Notes under the pieces: model-generated
Databases searched by the model: none
The model's input: the letters and a program-made list of their open reading frames with translations, nothing else
What the model was told of the DNA's origin: nothing
Made by a program: the position numbers and the translations under genes
Shown here: positions 46,199-57,190 of the stretch, piece by piece
How the letters are laid out: each line of letters begins with the position of its first letter
How positions within the stretch are numbered: position 1 is the first letter of the stretch
Assembly: GCA_006228005.1 (NCBI GenBank)
Contig: VDHG01000016.1
Span: forward strand, 1 to 64,000
Source of the DNA: Testudinibacter crocodili
GTDB lineage: Bacteria > Pseudomonadota > Gammaproteobacteria > Enterobacterales > Pasteurellaceae
DNA: 64,000 bases
Reading direction: 5' to 3'

Positions 46199-46213
46199 AG
46201 CTGGGACTTTGAA

Positions 46214-46816
46214 TTACTGGCTTAAACTCAGCAACGCATTGCTGATTTCATTGTCGTTATAGAACTTGGTCACGACATCTTGGAATGATTTGTTGATGAT
46301 TTTTTGGATACCTTCATTATTTACACCGAATACCCCCTCTTGCGAGTTGGTGGCGCCGAAGCTTTTCGAGAAGGTGCCTTTTGCGCCTTGTACTTCGACC
46401 ACCATATTCACTTTGCTGTCGATTTTATATTTCAGATTGCCTTCGGTTACTTGCGCATTGAAGTCAGTGATTCGAACCACTACGTTGCTGTTCGAGTTAG
46501 CGCCGCTGGCAATCCGAAATCCTTTGCTGTTTAAGCCTTGTTGTACCACTTGTTGAAACAGTTGTGACACTTCAGGACTTGAGGTTAAATGCTTCATGCT
46601 GCCGCTTTCAGTATAACTGGCAATGGTAGCCGTGTTGCGCTGATCTTGGCTGACAACGTTGACAACAACCCGCTGATTGGCAGTATTAAATTGTGCGGTG
46701 GGTGCCGGTGGCGTAAATGTCAATACATTGTTGCTTTGGGTTTGACAGCCGGTCAGTAATACCGCACCGCCTAAAAGTAAGGCATATGAAAAAGTTTTTA
46801 ATGAGGCTTGTTTCAT
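46214..46816 (-). CDS. yajG: YajG-family outer-membrane lipoprotein
   Basis: The protein has 200 residues. The lipoprotein signal ends in VLLTGC (acceptor Cys24). The mature part follows the YajG pattern: LTFTPPAPTAQ, then VVVNVVSQDQRNTATIASYTESG, and VVVRITDFNAQVTEGNLKYKIDSKVNMVVEVQGAKGTFSKSF. The C-terminus (IQKIINKSFQDVVTKFYNDNEI) is helical. The function is not known; in E. coli yajG lies near bolA, and here bolA is divergent and adjacent. Confidence 0.9.
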   Translation of the reverse strand: MKQASLKTFSYALLLGGAVLLTGCQTQSNNVLTFTPPAPTAQFNTANQRVVVNVVSQDQRNTATIASYTESGSMKHLTSSPEVSQLFQQVVQQGLNSKGFRIASGANSNSNVVVRITDFNAQVTEGNLKYKIDSKVNMVVEVQGAKGTFSKSFGATNSQEGVFGVNNEGIQKIINKSFQDVVTKFYNDNEISNALLSLSQ

Positions 46817-46936
46817 TTTATCTCCTTAGGGTCTGTAAAATATCTGAGGGTTATTGTTGCAAACTAACGTAACAAAGTATAGCGTTAGACCACAAAATCA
46901 CTATTTTATTCATTTTATTTGAACGTGGGAGTTTTT

Positions 46937-47242
46937 ATGGATCAGCAACAGATTACCGCACTTTTGCAACAGGCATTGCAGCCTAGCTATCTAGACGTGG
47001 TTAATGAAAGTCATATGCACGCTTCCGGTAAAGGGGCGAATTCGCATTTTAAAGTGATTGTGGTCGCAGCGGCATTTAATGGCTTGCGGGCGGTGGCTCG
47101 TCATCAAAAAATCTATCAGCTCGTCCAGCCACAAAACAATGCTATTCACGCTTTGGCAATTCATGCCTATGACGAAACGGAATGGCGAGAAAAACAGCAA
47201 CAAGTCTTGCCATCACCGAATTGTATGGGACATGGTGATTAA
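46937..47242 (+). CDS. bolA: BolA family protein
   Basis: The protein has 101 residues from the ATG at 46937, which has GGGAG upstream. It has the BolA fold signature: VNESHMHASGKGANSHFKVIVVAAAFNGLRAVARHQKIYQL, with the His residues used for iron-sulfur handling with monothiol glutaredoxin. IHALAIHAYDETEW is the C-terminal family motif. It precedes the nqr operon, as in H. influenzae. Confidence 0.95.
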   Translation: MDQQQITALLQQALQPSYLDVVNESHMHASGKGANSHFKVIVVAAAFNGLRAVARHQKIYQLVQPQNNAIHALAIHAYDETEWREKQQQVLPSPNCMGHGD

Positions 47243-47608
47243 CTCCTTGTAGTTATTTCGTAACACTGTGATAACAAATTTAGTAAAATAATGGACTCAG
47301 ATCAAAAAAAGTCGTGGTTAAAGTAGAATTATAGGGGGTGAATTGGTTACAATAAGCCGTTTCTATTATCAAAAATTTAACCACTCGAGACAGCTTGTTT
47401 TGTGAATGTAAGGAGCAAATACAGCTTTTCGAGAGAACCAGAATTTGAGTTTTAACTTTTATGTTTGAGCGGTAAGTCTTTATCGGCGATCCTCGTCGCG
47501 ATACGGTAAAACTTTTTCGCCATTCATTGCTCAAAACGAGGCTGTTGCCAGCGATGATCTTGCGGTAGCAGTCGTGATGTAAACCTAACTAAAAGTAGTG
47601 CTAACAAT
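47243..47608. other. 366-base non-coding gap before the nqr operon
   Basis: No supported gene, RNA or clear terminator is seen. It contains a small dyad CGGCGATC-CTC-GTCGCGATA near 47487, a long AT-rich first half, and no strong Shine-Dalgarno before nqrA. It probably carries the nqr promoter and a long leader. Confidence 0.5.
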
Positions 47609-48949
47609 ATGATTACAATTAAGAAAGGCTTGGATCTTCCAATTTCAGGGAAGCCGGCACAGGTAATCCAGAATGGCCCTGCCATTACTGACGTTGCGGT
47701 GCTTGGCGAAGATTATGTGGGTATGCGTCCGTCTATGAGTGTCCGCGAAGGGGATGTTGTCAAGAAAGGTCAGGTGCTTTTCTCTGATAAGAAAAACCCA
47801 GGTGTGGTATTTACCGCACCGGCAAGTGGCACCGTGACGGCAATTAATCGTGGCGCTAAGCGTGTATTACAATCAGTGGTGATTCGCATTGAAGGAAATG
47901 AACAAGTTACCTTTAACCGCTATGAGCCTCAGCAACTGTCGTCGTTAAGTGACGAACAGGTTCGTCAAAATTTGCTGGAGTCCGGTCTGTGGACCGCACT
48001 TCGTATGCGTCCGTTCAGCAAAACGCCTGCAGTTGATAGCATCCCGGCAGCTATTTTTGTCAACGCCATGGACAGCAACCCATTAGCAGCTGATCCAACA
48101 GTGATTATTCAAGAAAATCAGCAAGCATTTCAAGATGGCTTGTTGGTGTTGAGTCGTTTGAATAGTAACAAGCTGTATCTGTGCAAAGCAGCGGGTTCAT
48201 CGATTAATACACCACAAATCGAGAAGCTGCAAATCGAAGAGTTTGCCGGCCCGCATCCTGCCGGATTAAGTGGTACACATATTCACTTTTTAGACCCAGT
48301 CAGTGCCACCAAATCAGTTTGGTATCTGAATTATCAAGACGTGATTGCAATTGGTAAATTGTTTACCACTGGAGAATTGTATGTGGAACGAGTGGTTGCG
48401 CTAGCGGGTCCACAAGTGAAGAATCCGACATTGTTACGCACTCGCTTGGGCGCCAACCTTTCACAATTAACAGCCAACCAATTGAAAGACGGTGAAAACC
48501 GTGTAATTTCCGGCTCAGTACTGAGTGGTACCACTGCGGTTGGTCCGCATGACTATTTGGGACGTTATGCGTTACAAGTTTCGGTGATTGCCGAAGGGCG
48601 TGAAAAAGAGTTCTTAGGCTGGATCATGCCGGGTGCAAATAAGTTTTCGGTTACCCGTACCGTATTGGGGCATTTCGGCAACAAATTATTTAACTTTACT
48701 TCAGCGTTGCACGGTGGACACCGCGCAATGGTGCCGATCGGTTCATATGAACGCGTCGTACCGTTGGATATTATCCCGACTCTGCTATTGCGTGATTTGA
48801 GCGCAGGTGACACTGACAGTGCACAAGCCTTAGGTTGCTTGGAGCTTGATGAAGAAGATTTGGCGCTGTGTACTTTTGTCTGTCCGGGTAAAAATGAATA
48901 TGGTCCAATCTTGCGTGCTGCGCTAGATAAGATCGAGAAGGAAGGTTAA
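47609..48949 (+). CDS. nqrA: Na+-translocating NADH:quinone reductase subunit A
   Basis: The peripheral quinone-associated subunit of the sodium pump Na+-NQR. The protein has 446 residues, usual for NqrA, starting [30 protein letters not shown]-like lipoyl-domain features appear as [25 protein letters not shown] near 75-95. The gene begins the nqrABCDEF operon; the nqrB ATG follows after 2 bases. Confidence 0.97.
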   Translation: MITIKKGLDLPISGKPAQVIQNGPAITDVAVLGEDYVGMRPSMSVREGDVVKKGQVLFSDKKNPGVVFTAPASGTVTAINRGAKRVLQSVVIRIEGNEQVTFNRYEPQQLSSLSDEQVRQNLLESGLWTALRMRPFSKTPAVDSIPAAIFVNAMDSNPLAADPTVIIQENQQAFQDGLLVLSRLNSNKLYLCKAAGSSINTPQIEKLQIEEFAGPHPAGLSGTHIHFLDPVSATKSVWYLNYQDVIAIGKLFTTGELYVERVVALAGPQVKNPTLLRTRLGANLSQLTANQLKDGENRVISGSVLSGTTAVGPHDYLGRYALQVSVIAEGREKEFLGWIMPGANKFSVTRTVLGHFGNKLFNFTSALHGGHRAMVPIGSYERVVPLDIIPTLLLRDLSAGDTDSAQALGCLELDEEDLALCTFVCPGKNEYGPILRAALDKIEKEG

Positions 48950-48951
48950 AA

Positions 48952-50202
48952 ATGGGTTTAAAACATTTTTTAGAGAAAATCGAACCTGCGTTTTTGCCGG
49001 GCGGAAAATATGAAAAATGGTATGCGTTGTATGAAGCCACCGCTACATTTTTATATACGCCGGGTACGGTGACACACAAGTCTTCGCACGTTCGTGATGC
49101 GATCGACTCGAAACGCATGATGGTATTGGTTTGGTTAGCACTGTTTCCTGCCATGTTCTATGGAATGTATAACGTCGGTGCGCAATCATTGTTGGCATTA
49201 GGCAGCTTGGCATCACCAGACGTTTTTGCGCAAAATGTCGCACAAAATATTGCCAATGACTGGCATTTTGCACTGGCTGATATGCTTGGCATATTGTCGC
49301 AAAGTGCGGGTGTGCTGGCGAAAATTGTGTTGGGTGCCATTTTCTTTTTACCAATCTATGCAGTTATTTTTGCGGTGGGCGGTTTCTGGGAAGTGGTATT
49401 TGCGACAATTCGCCGCCATGAGATTAATGAAGGGTTCTTTGTCACCTCAATTTTATTAGCACTTATTGTTCCACCAACGCTACCGTTATGGCAAGCCGCC
49501 TTGGCAGCTACATTCGGGGTTGTTGTTGCCAAAGAAGTGTTTGGCGGTGTGGGTAAAAACTTTATGAACCCTGCATTAGCGGGACGTGCATTCCTGTTTT
49601 TTGCTTATCCGGGACAAATCTCCGGCGATGCAGTTTGGGTCGCAGCAGACGGTTTTTCTGGCGCAACCGCACTTTCACAGTGGGCAAACGGTGGAGAAGC
49701 GGGACTGAAACATGTGGTTACCGGTCAGCCGATTCAATGGATGGACGCATTTTTAGGTAATATTCCGGGCTCTATCGGTGAAGTCTCTACCTTGGCACTG
49801 TTAATCGGTGCTGCAATTATCGTGTTTGCCCGCATTGCGTCTTGGCGGATTATTGCCGGCGTAATGATTGGGATGATCGCGATTTCGACGCTGTTTAATC
49901 TGATCGGTTCCGAGACTAACCCATTATTTGCGATGCCTTGGCATTGGCATTTAGTGTTGGGTGGCTTTGCGTTAGGGATGCTGTTTATGGCAACCGATCC
50001 GGTGTCAGCCTCTTTCACCAATAAAGGCAAATGGTGGTACGGTATTTTAATCGGAGCAATGTGCGTCTTGATCCGTGTAGTTAATCCGGCTTACCCGGAA
50101 GGGATGATGTTAGCGATTCTATTTGCTAATTTGTTTGCGCCGTTATTTGACTACTTGGTCGTTCAGGCAAATATCAAACGTAGGAGAGCTCGCAATGTTT
50201 AA
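48952..50202 (+). CDS. nqrB: Na+-NQR subunit B (covalent FMN)
   Basis: A membrane subunit of 416 residues with about ten helices. It binds riboflavin and one FMN through a phosphoester to Thr; the flavin site is DGFSGATAL, so the attached residue is Thr239. The conserved Gly region [20 protein letters not shown] precedes it. The last four codons overlap nqrC by 8 bases. Confidence 0.97.
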   Translation: MGLKHFLEKIEPAFLPGGKYEKWYALYEATATFLYTPGTVTHKSSHVRDAIDSKRMMVLVWLALFPAMFYGMYNVGAQSLLALGSLASPDVFAQNVAQNIANDWHFALADMLGILSQSAGVLAKIVLGAIFFLPIYAVIFAVGGFWEVVFATIRRHEINEGFFVTSILLALIVPPTLPLWQAALAATFGVVVAKEVFGGVGKNFMNPALAGRAFLFFAYPGQISGDAVWVAADGFSGATALSQWANGGEAGLKHVVTGQPIQWMDAFLGNIPGSIGEVSTLALLIGAAIIVFARIASWRIIAGVMIGMIAISTLFNLIGSETNPLFAMPWHWHLVLGGFALGMLFMATDPVSASFTNKGKWWYGILIGAMCVLIRVVNPAYPEGMMLAILFANLFAPLFDYLVVQANIKRRRARNV

Positions 50203-50965
50203 AAAAGACAGTTTTGCAGGCACAATTCTGGTGATCCTTTTGATCAGCTTGGTCTGCTCTATTATTGTTGCTGGCTCGGCAGTGAGCTTAAAACCGGCAC
50301 AAGAGAAGCAAAAATTACTGGATAAACAAAAAAATATCCTGAGCGTGGCCGGTTTGTTGAAGCCGGGCATCAATATTAATGAAGTCTATGCAAAAAATAT
50401 TGAGCCGCGTCTGGTCGATCTAAATAGCGGTGAATATGCACCGGAACAAGCAGGATTTGATGCAGCTGCTGCGGTTAAAAATCCGCAAGCCAGCATTGCG
50501 CTACCTGCCAAAGATGACTTGGCCAAAATTCGTCGCCGTGCCAATTTGGCGGAGGTTTATCTTGTCAAAAATGATCGGGGACATGTGGACAAAATCGTGT
50601 TACCGATTTATGGCTCTGGGCTGTGGTCAGTGATGTACGGTTTTGTGGCGGTACAACCTGACGGCAATACGATTGACGGTATCACCTATTATCAACACGG
50701 TGAAACGCCGGGCTTGGGCGGTGAAATTGAAAATCCGGGCTGGCAAGCCCAATTCCCAGGTAAGAAAATTTATGATGCCCAGGGACAAGAAGCGTTATTT
50801 GTTGCCAAAGGCGGTTCGGCCAATAAAGAACACGGAATCGATGCGTTATCTGGTGCTACGCTAACAGCGAACGGCGTCGACGCTAGTTTCAAATTCTGGT
50901 TTGGTAAAAACGGTTTCGGTCCGTTCTTGGAAAAATTAAGAACAGGAGTATTAAACAATGGCTGA
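50195..50965 (+). CDS. nqrC: Na+-NQR subunit C (covalent FMN)
   Basis: The protein has 256 residues from the ATG at 50195, after TAGGAGAGCTCGC. It has one N-terminal membrane segment (about 8-31) and a periplasmic FMN domain. The ApbE flavinylation motif is DALSGATLT, with FMN expected on Thr222. [16 protein letters not shown] is the other family signature. It overlaps both neighbours by 8 bases. Confidence 0.97.
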   Translation: MFKKDSFAGTILVILLISLVCSIIVAGSAVSLKPAQEKQKLLDKQKNILSVAGLLKPGININEVYAKNIEPRLVDLNSGEYAPEQAGFDAAAAVKNPQASIALPAKDDLAKIRRRANLAEVYLVKNDRGHVDKIVLPIYGSGLWSVMYGFVAVQPDGNTIDGITYYQHGETPGLGGEIENPGWQAQFPGKKIYDAQGQEALFVAKGGSANKEHGIDALSGATLTANGVDASFKFWFGKNGFGPFLEKLRTGVLNNG

Positions 50966-51587
50966 GTTAAAAGGTAGAAAGGGCTTATTGTTATCCCCTA
51001 TCTTGGATAACAACCCGATTGCATTGCAAATCCTCGGGATCTGTTCTGCGTTGGCGGTGACAACCAAGTTGGAAACCGCAGTGGTGATGGCGATTGCGGT
51101 AATATTCGTTACTGCGTTTTCCAGTTTCTTTATTTCTTGCATTCGCAACTTTATTCCAAACAGCGTGCGGATTATCGTGCAAATGGCGATTATTGCCTCT
51201 TTGGTTATCTTAGTTGACCAAATTTTGCGGGCTTACGCTTATGATATTTCCAAGCAGCTCTCGGTATTCGTCGGTTTGATTATCACCAACTGTATCGTTA
51301 TGGGACGTGCAGAAGCGTTTGCGATGAAGGAAGGCCCGGTAGACAGTTTTATTGACGGAATCGGTAATGGCTTAGGCTATGGTGCGATTTTAATCGTGGT
51401 AGCATTTCTGCGTGAACTGATTGGATCCGGAAAATTGTTCGGTGTGACCATTATGGAAACCGTGAACAACGGTGGCTGGTATCAACCGAATGGCCTATTC
51501 TTGTTAGCGCCAAGTGCATTCTTTATTATCGGTTTCGTTATCTGGTTATTAAGAACCTACAAACCGGAACAAGTGGAGAGTAAATAA
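50958..51587 (+). CDS. nqrD: Na+-NQR subunit D
   Basis: A membrane subunit of 209 residues with six helices, paralogous to NqrE. Conserved features are [22 protein letters not shown] near 10 and [16 protein letters not shown] near 108, where the Cys contributes to the intramembrane iron-sulfur centre shared with NqrE. Confidence 0.97.
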   Translation: MAELKGRKGLLLSPILDNNPIALQILGICSALAVTTKLETAVVMAIAVIFVTAFSSFFISCIRNFIPNSVRIIVQMAIIASLVILVDQILRAYAYDISKQLSVFVGLIITNCIVMGRAEAFAMKEGPVDSFIDGIGNGLGYGAILIVVAFLRELIGSGKLFGVTIMETVNNGGWYQPNGLFLLAPSAFFIIGFVIWLLRTYKPEQVESK

Positions 51588-51589
51588 GC

Positions 51590-52186
51590 ATGGAACACTA
51601 TATCAGTCTTTTTGTGCGTTCGATTTTTATCGAAAATATGGCACTGGCTTTCTTCCTTGGCATGTGTACTTTCCTGGCGGTATCGAAAAAGGTATCGACA
51701 GCCTTTGGTTTGGGCATTGCGGTTATCGTGGTATTGGGCATTGCGGTACCGGCCAATAACGTGGTGTATAACCTGATCTTAAAAGACGGTGCTTTGGTTG
51801 AAGGTGTTGACCTCAGTTTCCTTAACTTTATTACCTTTATTGGTGTGATTGCGGCCTTGGTACAAATTCTGGAAATGATTTTAGATAAATATTTCCCGGC
51901 ATTGTATAACGCCTTAGGGATTTTCCTGCCGTTGATCACTGTAAACTGTGCGATTTTCGGTGGCGTGTCCTTCATGGTACAACGTGATTATAATTTTGCT
52001 GAATCCGTGGTTTACGGTATCGGAGCGGGCACTGGTTGGATGTTGGCCATCGTTGCCTTAGCCGGGTTGACCGAAAAAATGAAATATTCCGATGTGCCAA
52101 AAGGTTTACGTGGCTTGGGAATAACATTTATCACGGTAGGCTTGATGGCGCTTGGCTTTATGTCATTCTCCGGCATTCAGTTGTAA
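51590..52186 (+). CDS. nqrE: Na+-NQR subunit E
   Basis: A membrane subunit of 198 residues with six helices, forming a pseudo-symmetric pair with NqrD. It begins [20 protein letters not shown]. Key motifs are [14 protein letters not shown] near 22 and [17 protein letters not shown] near 112, each with an iron-sulfur Cys. It starts 2 bases after nqrD. Confidence 0.97.
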   Translation: MEHYISLFVRSIFIENMALAFFLGMCTFLAVSKKVSTAFGLGIAVIVVLGIAVPANNVVYNLILKDGALVEGVDLSFLNFITFIGVIAALVQILEMILDKYFPALYNALGIFLPLITVNCAIFGGVSFMVQRDYNFAESVVYGIGAGTGWMLAIVALAGLTEKMKYSDVPKGLRGLGITFITVGLMALGFMSFSGIQL

Positions 52187-52201
52187 AGAGAGGAATAGCA
52201 G

Positions 52202-53425
52202 ATGGAAATCATTTTAGGTATCGCAATGTTTACCGTGATCGTGCTGGTATTGGTGGTGTTAATTCTATTCGCCAAATCCAAGCTGGTCAATTCCGGTGAC
52301 ATTACTATCGGCATCAATGAAGATCCGAGCAAAGCGATTAAATTGCCTGCGGGCGGCAAGTTGTTAGGCGCATTGGCGAGCGAAGGTATTTTCTTGTCTT
52401 CTGCTTGCGGCGGCGGCGGTTCTTGCGGTCAATGTAAGGTAAAAGTATTACATGGCGGCGGTGATATTTTGCCAACCGAACTTTCCCATATCAGCAAAAA
52501 AGAAGCCAAAGAAGGCTGGCGTTTGGGGTGTCAGGTTAACGTCAAAACCGACATGGAAGTGGAAGTCGAGCCGGAAATTTTCGGCGTGAAAAAATGGGAA
52601 TGTACCGTTATTTCTAATGACAACAAAGCGACCTTTATCAAAGAGTTAAAATTGGCAATTCCGGAAGGCGAAGAAGTGCCGTTCCGTGCTGGTGGTTATA
52701 TTCAGATTGAAGCGGATCCGCATACCGTCAAATACAGCGACTTTGATGTGCCGCAAGAGTATCGTGAAGATTGGGATAAATTCAATTTATTCCGCTATGT
52801 TTCTAAAGTGGATGAGCCGATCACACGTGCTTACTCAATGGCATCCTATCCAGAAGAGAAAGGGATCATCATGTTGAACGTGCGGATCGCAACGCCGCCA
52901 CCGAAACAGCCTGATGCACCGCCGGGACAAATGTCGTCTTATATCTGGTCATTGAAAGCGGGTGATAAAGTAACCATCTCTGGACCGTTCGGTGAATTCT
53001 TTGCCAAAGATACTGACGCCGAAATGGTGTTTGTCGGTGGTGGTGCCGGTATGGCGCCGATGCGTTCACATATCTTTGATCAATTAAAACGCTTGAAATC
53101 CAAACGTAAAATGACCTATTGGTACGGCGCTCGCTCCAAACGTGAGATGTTTTATGTGGAAGATTTTGACGGTTTGCAAGCGGAAAATGACAACTTCAAA
53201 TGGCATGTGGCCTTGTCTGATCCGTTACCGGAAGATAATTGGGACGGCTACACCGGCTTTATCCACAACGTATTGTATGAAAACTATCTGAAAAATCATG
53301 AAGCACCGGAAGATTGTGAATACTATATGTGTGGACCGCCGATGATGAATGCCGCCGTAATCGGCATGTTGAAAAACTTGGGCGTTGAAGATGAGAACAT
53401 CCTCTTAGACGACTTTGGCGGTTGA
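52202..53425 (+). CDS. nqrF: Na+-NQR subunit F (NADH dehydrogenase)
   Basis: The NADH-oxidising subunit of 407 residues: one N-terminal membrane helix, a [2Fe-2S] ferredoxin domain with [12 protein letters not shown] near 69-80 and a fourth Cys in RLGCQV, then an FAD domain ([13 protein letters not shown]) and an NADH domain ([25 protein letters not shown]). The C-terminus [10 protein letters not shown] is typical. GAGAGGAATA precedes the ATG. Confidence 0.98.
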   Translation: MEIILGIAMFTVIVLVLVVLILFAKSKLVNSGDITIGINEDPSKAIKLPAGGKLLGALASEGIFLSSACGGGGSCGQCKVKVLHGGGDILPTELSHISKKEAKEGWRLGCQVNVKTDMEVEVEPEIFGVKKWECTVISNDNKATFIKELKLAIPEGEEVPFRAGGYIQIEADPHTVKYSDFDVPQEYREDWDKFNLFRYVSKVDEPITRAYSMASYPEEKGIIMLNVRIATPPPKQPDAPPGQMSSYIWSLKAGDKVTISGPFGEFFAKDTDAEMVFVGGGAGMAPMRSHIFDQLKRLKSKRKMTYWYGARSKREMFYVEDFDGLQAENDNFKWHVALSDPLPEDNWDGYTGFIHNVLYENYLKNHEAPEDCEYYMCGPPMMNAAVIGMLKNLGVEDENILLDDFGG

Positions 53426-53446
53426 TAACCATTTTGGAATGAAAAA

Positions 53447-54502
53447 ATGTTATTAAAACAAGTAAGTTATTGGCTGGCCCGTATCGGGCTAGCCTTTTTT
53501 ATTAGCGTCAGTGTGATTGCTTGTGGTGATAAAAGCACAGAAGTGGTTTTTGGTGGCAAAACCATGGGCACCACTTATAATGTCAAATATTTGGCGGACA
53601 GTAAATTGGATTTACCGTCACCGGGTGAGGTACAAAAGGCGCTAGACCGCACTTTGCAAGAAGTGAATCGGCAAATGTCGACCTACCAAAAAGAGTCGGA
53701 AATTTCACGCTTCAATCAATTACAACAAGTGGATACACCGTTTGCAATTGCGCCGGAATTTGGTAAGGTGGTTGAAGAAGCGATTCGCTTAAACCAAATG
53801 ACCGAGGGCGCCTTGGATATCACGGTCGGACCATTGGTTAATTTGTGGGGATTCGGACCGGAAAACCGCCCGGATAAAGCACCGACAGAGCAAGAGATTC
53901 AAGATCGCCGTGCCTGGGTTGGGATTGAGAAGCTGCATTTGGATAAACAAGACGGGCAATATCAACTGCGTAAAAGCGTACCAAACTTATATATTGATCT
54001 GTCTGCGATTGCCAAGGGCTTCGGTGTCGACCAATTGGCTGATTATTTAGATTCGCTGCATATCCAGCAATATATGGTCGAAATTGGTGGTGAAGTGCGG
54101 GCTAAGGGCTTGAACAAAGAGGGGAAAGCCTGGCAAATCGCTATTGAAAAACCGGAGTTTGACGGTTCAAGAGCGGTACAGCAAATTATCGGGTTACAAA
54201 ATATGGCGATGGCGACTTCGGGTGATTATCGCAACTATTTCGAACAGGACGGGGTGCGCTTCTCCCATGAGATCGATCCCAAAACCGGTAAGCCGATCGG
54301 TCATAATTTGGTTTCAATCACAGTTTTGTCTCCTTCTTGTATGACCGCTGACGGCTTGGCAACCGGACTTTTCGTACTCGGTGCTGATAAAGCACTAGAG
54401 ATTGCCGAAAAAAATAATTTGGCGGTTTACCTGATTATCAAGACAAATAATGGCTTTGAGATTAGAATGTCATCAGCGTTCAAACCGATGTTGGCGCAAT
54501 AA
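53447..54502 (+). CDS. apbE: FAD:protein FMN transferase ApbE
   Basis: Cleaves FAD and transfers FMN onto Thr of NqrB and NqrC. The protein has 351 residues: lipoprotein signal ending SVIAC (about Cys26), then GGKTMGTTYNVKYLAD near 37, IDLSAIAKGFGVDQLADYL near 186 and EIGGEVRAKG, the FAD and metal-binding motifs. It lies 21 bases after nqrF, directly behind its substrates. Confidence 0.97.
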   Translation: MLLKQVSYWLARIGLAFFISVSVIACGDKSTEVVFGGKTMGTTYNVKYLADSKLDLPSPGEVQKALDRTLQEVNRQMSTYQKESEISRFNQLQQVDTPFAIAPEFGKVVEEAIRLNQMTEGALDITVGPLVNLWGFGPENRPDKAPTEQEIQDRRAWVGIEKLHLDKQDGQYQLRKSVPNLYIDLSAIAKGFGVDQLADYLDSLHIQQYMVEIGGEVRAKGLNKEGKAWQIAIEKPEFDGSRAVQQIIGLQNMAMATSGDYRNYFEQDGVRFSHEIDPKTGKPIGHNLVSITVLSPSCMTADGLATGLFVLGADKALEIAEKNNLAVYLIIKTNNGFEIRMSSAFKPMLAQ

Positions 54503-54522
54503 TAGTAGGAGAAAGAGAGAGA

Positions 54523-54750
54523 ATGAAACTATTTTTGATTACCTTTGGCTTTTTCGTCTTGGTTATTTTGGCGATGTCGATTGGTTATTGGGTTAAGCGC
54601 AAATCGATTCACGGCAGTTGTGGCGGTATCGCCAGCTTAGGCTTGGACAAAGTGTGTGATTGTCCGGAACCTTGTGACAATCGCAAAGCCAAAATGGCCG
54701 CTGAAGCCGCCAGACAGCAAAAGCTGCAACAGCAGGAACGCATTATCTAA
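54523..54750 (+). CDS. nqrM: Na+-NQR maturation protein NqrM
   Basis: A small membrane protein (75 residues, DUF539) needed for assembly of Na+-NQR, probably delivering iron to the NqrD/NqrE centre. It has one membrane helix (about 4-24) and a Cys-rich tail, HGSCGGIASLGLDKVCDCPEPCDNRK, with four conserved Cys after the first. It completes the operon. Confidence 0.95.
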   Translation: MKLFLITFGFFVLVILAMSIGYWVKRKSIHGSCGGIASLGLDKVCDCPEPCDNRKAKMAAEAARQQKLQQQERII

Positions 54751-54834
54751 TGTCGCCGTATCGAAGGTCAGTGATTGCTGCCCGATTTTCGGTAATCCTA
54801 AACTATTCTTTTATGTCAAACAATTGGATTTTCA

Positions 54835-56025
54835 ATGAGCTTAATCTCAGCAACTTTTGAGAAATTAAACCCGCTTAGCGATGCGCAAAAAACGCTTAAC
54901 GCTGGTAAAAAAGTGATTGTCGGTATGTCCGGCGGCGTTGACTCTTCCGTTTCTGCCTATATTCTGCAGCAGCAAGGCTACCAAGTTGAAGGGCTGTTTA
55001 TGAAAAACTGGGAAGAGGACGACGACAGTGATTATTGCACCGCCGCAACCGATTTAGCCGATGCGCAAGCCGTTTGCGATAAACTGGGTATTCAACTGCA
55101 CAAAATCAATTTTGCCGCCGAATATTGGGATAATGTATTTGAGCATTTCTTAACTGAATATAAGGCAGGGCGCACGCCTAATCCGGATATTTTGTGCAAT
55201 AAAGAGATTAAATTCAAAGCCTTTCTGGAGTATGCCGCCGAAGATCTAGGGGCGGATTATATTGCCACCGGCCACTATGTGCGCCGTTCGGTGCTTGACG
55301 AAAACAGGCAAAGTGCGGTTGGTGCTAAGGTGCAACTGCTGCGTGGTTTGGATAACAACAAGGATCAGAGCTATTTTTTGTATACCCTGAGCCATCAACA
55401 AGTGGCGCAAAGTCTGTTTCCGGTCGGAGAATTGGAAAAGCCGCTGGTGCGCCAAATTGCCGAAGAGCTGGGGCTGATCACCGCCAAGAAAAAAGATTCG
55501 ACCGGAATTTGTTTTATCGGTGAACGTAAATTTAAAGACTTTTTGGCACGCTATCTGCCGGCACAGCCGGGAGAAATCCGAACCCTTGAAGGCGACGTGA
55601 TCGGACGGCATGACGGCTTGATGTATCATACCCTCGGACAGCGTAAGGGCTTGCGGATTGGCGGAGTGAAAGGCAAAGACGAAAATGCGTGGTATGTGGT
55701 CGAGAAAGACCTGGTTAACAATGCGCTAATCGTGGCGCAAGGCTTGGATAATTCCGCATTATTGTCCAGCGGTCTTCTTGCACAACAATTGCATTGGGTC
55801 AGTCGTGAACCGATTCGCCAAGTGTTGCGTTGTACAGTCAAAACCCGTTATCGCCAAGAGGATATTGGCTGTGAAATTCTGCCGCTTGATGATGAGAGGA
55901 TAGAAGTGCGGTTCGACCAGCCGCAAATTGCGGTGACACCGGGGCAATCGGCGGTGTTTTATCAGGGTGAAGTTTGCCTCGGTGGCGGCATTATCGAAAG
56001 TGCGGTCAAAAGTGCCATTAAGTAG
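54835..56025 (+). CDS. mnmA: tRNA-specific 2-thiouridylase MnmA
   Basis: Thiolates U34 of tRNA-Lys, -Glu and -Gln. The protein has 396 residues. The PP-loop is [16 protein letters not shown] near 27-42; catalytic cysteines are in [12 protein letters not shown] (about Cys119) and [12 protein letters not shown] (about Cys226). The first 20 residues extend beyond E. coli MnmA. It is downstream of nqrM, as in H. influenzae. Confidence 0.97.
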   Translation: MSLISATFEKLNPLSDAQKTLNAGKKVIVGMSGGVDSSVSAYILQQQGYQVEGLFMKNWEEDDDSDYCTAATDLADAQAVCDKLGIQLHKINFAAEYWDNVFEHFLTEYKAGRTPNPDILCNKEIKFKAFLEYAAEDLGADYIATGHYVRRSVLDENRQSAVGAKVQLLRGLDNNKDQSYFLYTLSHQQVAQSLFPVGELEKPLVRQIAEELGLITAKKKDSTGICFIGERKFKDFLARYLPAQPGEIRTLEGDVIGRHDGLMYHTLGQRKGLRIGGVKGKDENAWYVVEKDLVNNALIVAQGLDNSALLSSGLLAQQLHWVSREPIRQVLRCTVKTRYRQEDIGCEILPLDDERIEVRFDQPQIAVTPGQSAVFYQGEVCLGGGIIESAVKSAIK

Positions 56026-56039
56026 TGAGTGATAAGCGA

Positions 56040-56480
56040 ATGACTACCGCACTTTCAGTGTTCACCATCCGCCCAATGCAAGCCGATGATTATGCGCAAG
56101 TTGCCGAACTGTGGCGCAACACCCCCGGTATGGGTATGAGCGCAGTGGATGATAACGAACAAGCGATTGCCGCGTTTCTTGCTTTCAATCCTGAACTGAA
56201 TTTTGTCGCTGTACAAGCTGAGCAACTGCTCGGTGTGATTATGTGCGGCTACGATGGGCGCCGTGCTACGATTTACCATATGGCAGTGGCACAAAACGTT
56301 CAGGGTAAAGGCATCGGCACCGCACTTTTACAGCATCTTGAACAACAATTGGCACAACAGCAGATCAGCAAAGCCCGCTTGTTAGTCTTCGCTGACAACC
56401 AAAGCGGCAATGCCTTTTGGGCAAAACAGGGCTGGGCCTGGCAAACCGCATTGAATTATTATTCGAAAGATGTCAGCTAG
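56040..56480 (+). CDS. GNAT-family N-acetyltransferase
   Basis: The protein has 146 residues from the ATG at 56040; a GTG at 56025 overlapping the mnmA stop is also possible. The acetyl-CoA motif is clear: VAQNVQGKGIGTALLQHLEQQL (Q/R-x-x-G-x-G/A form), preceded by IYHMAV. ARLLVFADNQSGNAFWAKQGW is the C-terminal GNAT pattern. The substrate is unknown; it looks like a YpeA-type small-molecule or peptide acetyltransferase. Confidence 0.85.
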   Translation: MTTALSVFTIRPMQADDYAQVAELWRNTPGMGMSAVDDNEQAIAAFLAFNPELNFVAVQAEQLLGVIMCGYDGRRATIYHMAVAQNVQGKGIGTALLQHLEQQLAQQQISKARLLVFADNQSGNAFWAKQGWAWQTALNYYSKDVS

Positions 56481-56494
56481 ACAGAGGAAACAGA

Positions 56495-57031
56495 ATGATG
56501 ACAACTATTGGTGATGTGGTATTGAGTGAAAGTGCGATACAACAGGGCGTGGCAACAGTGGCGGCCTTACTAAATGCACAATATCAGCATTCACAAAATC
56601 AAAGTGCGGTGGTGATCACCGTCGTGCCCGGTGGGATTTTATTTACTGCCGATTTGGTTCGCAAATTCACGTTCGAAATCGAAATGGACTACATCTCCTG
56701 CCCACACACCCCGGGTGACCGCCAAAATCAATCCGTAATTGTGTACCACCAGAATATTGAGATCACAAACCGTGATGTGATTTTAATCGACGATGCCATT
56801 GAATCCGGCGGCACGATGAAGCGTTTAGTCGCACACCTGCAAACCTTCGCCCCAAAATCCCTTGCGATTGCCACCTTGTTTGTTAAACCGGGACGGGTGG
56901 ATATTCCAGTGAAACAATATTACGCCTACGAAATGCAAAACGACGATTTACTGGTCGGCTACGGCTTGCCTTGGCAACATAAATGGCGTAATTTACCGTT
57001 TGTGGCGGGGCTGGTAAATAATCAGGAATGA
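56495..57031 (+). CDS. Divergent hypoxanthine phosphoribosyltransferase-like protein
   Basis: The protein has 178 residues from the ATG at 56495, after AGAGGAAACAGA. The Hpt fold is visible throughout: VVPGGILFTADLVRKF near 49, FEIEMDYISC, the PRPP loop DVILIDDAIESGGTMKRL near 107-124, and VGYGLPWQHKWRNLPFVAGL at the end. The loop differs from the usual E/D-D-I-I-D-T-G-x-T: Ala replaces a bulky residue, and Glu replaces the Asp that serves as catalytic base. It is probably a purine salvage enzyme, but the substrate may differ. Confidence 0.8.
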   Translation: MMTTIGDVVLSESAIQQGVATVAALLNAQYQHSQNQSAVVITVVPGGILFTADLVRKFTFEIEMDYISCPHTPGDRQNQSVIVYHQNIEITNRDVILIDDAIESGGTMKRLVAHLQTFAPKSLAIATLFVKPGRVDIPVKQYYAYEMQNDDLLVGYGLPWQHKWRNLPFVAGLVNNQE

Positions 57032-57190
57032 AAACCAACGAGCACTTAATTTAAAACATTGAGTGATGAACAGATCGAAGTAGCTACCAGATCTGGTTTG
57101 ATTTTCAACCGTTAAACAAACCCTAGAGCCCGTTGCAAATTTAATGTAAACTTAATCCAATTTAAACAGCAGGACTCTATCGAAATAACT

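Noticed and set aside
46826..46842. AGGGTCTGT near the yajG-like gene as another MITE end
   Set aside because: Only nine bases match the MITE end, and no partner in inverted orientation was found nearby.
47280..47534. An 84-codon minus-strand frame in the bolA-nqrA gap
   Set aside because: It starts at TTG without a ribosome-binding site, has no recognisable domain and lies in the probable nqr promoter region. A decayed gene cannot be excluded.
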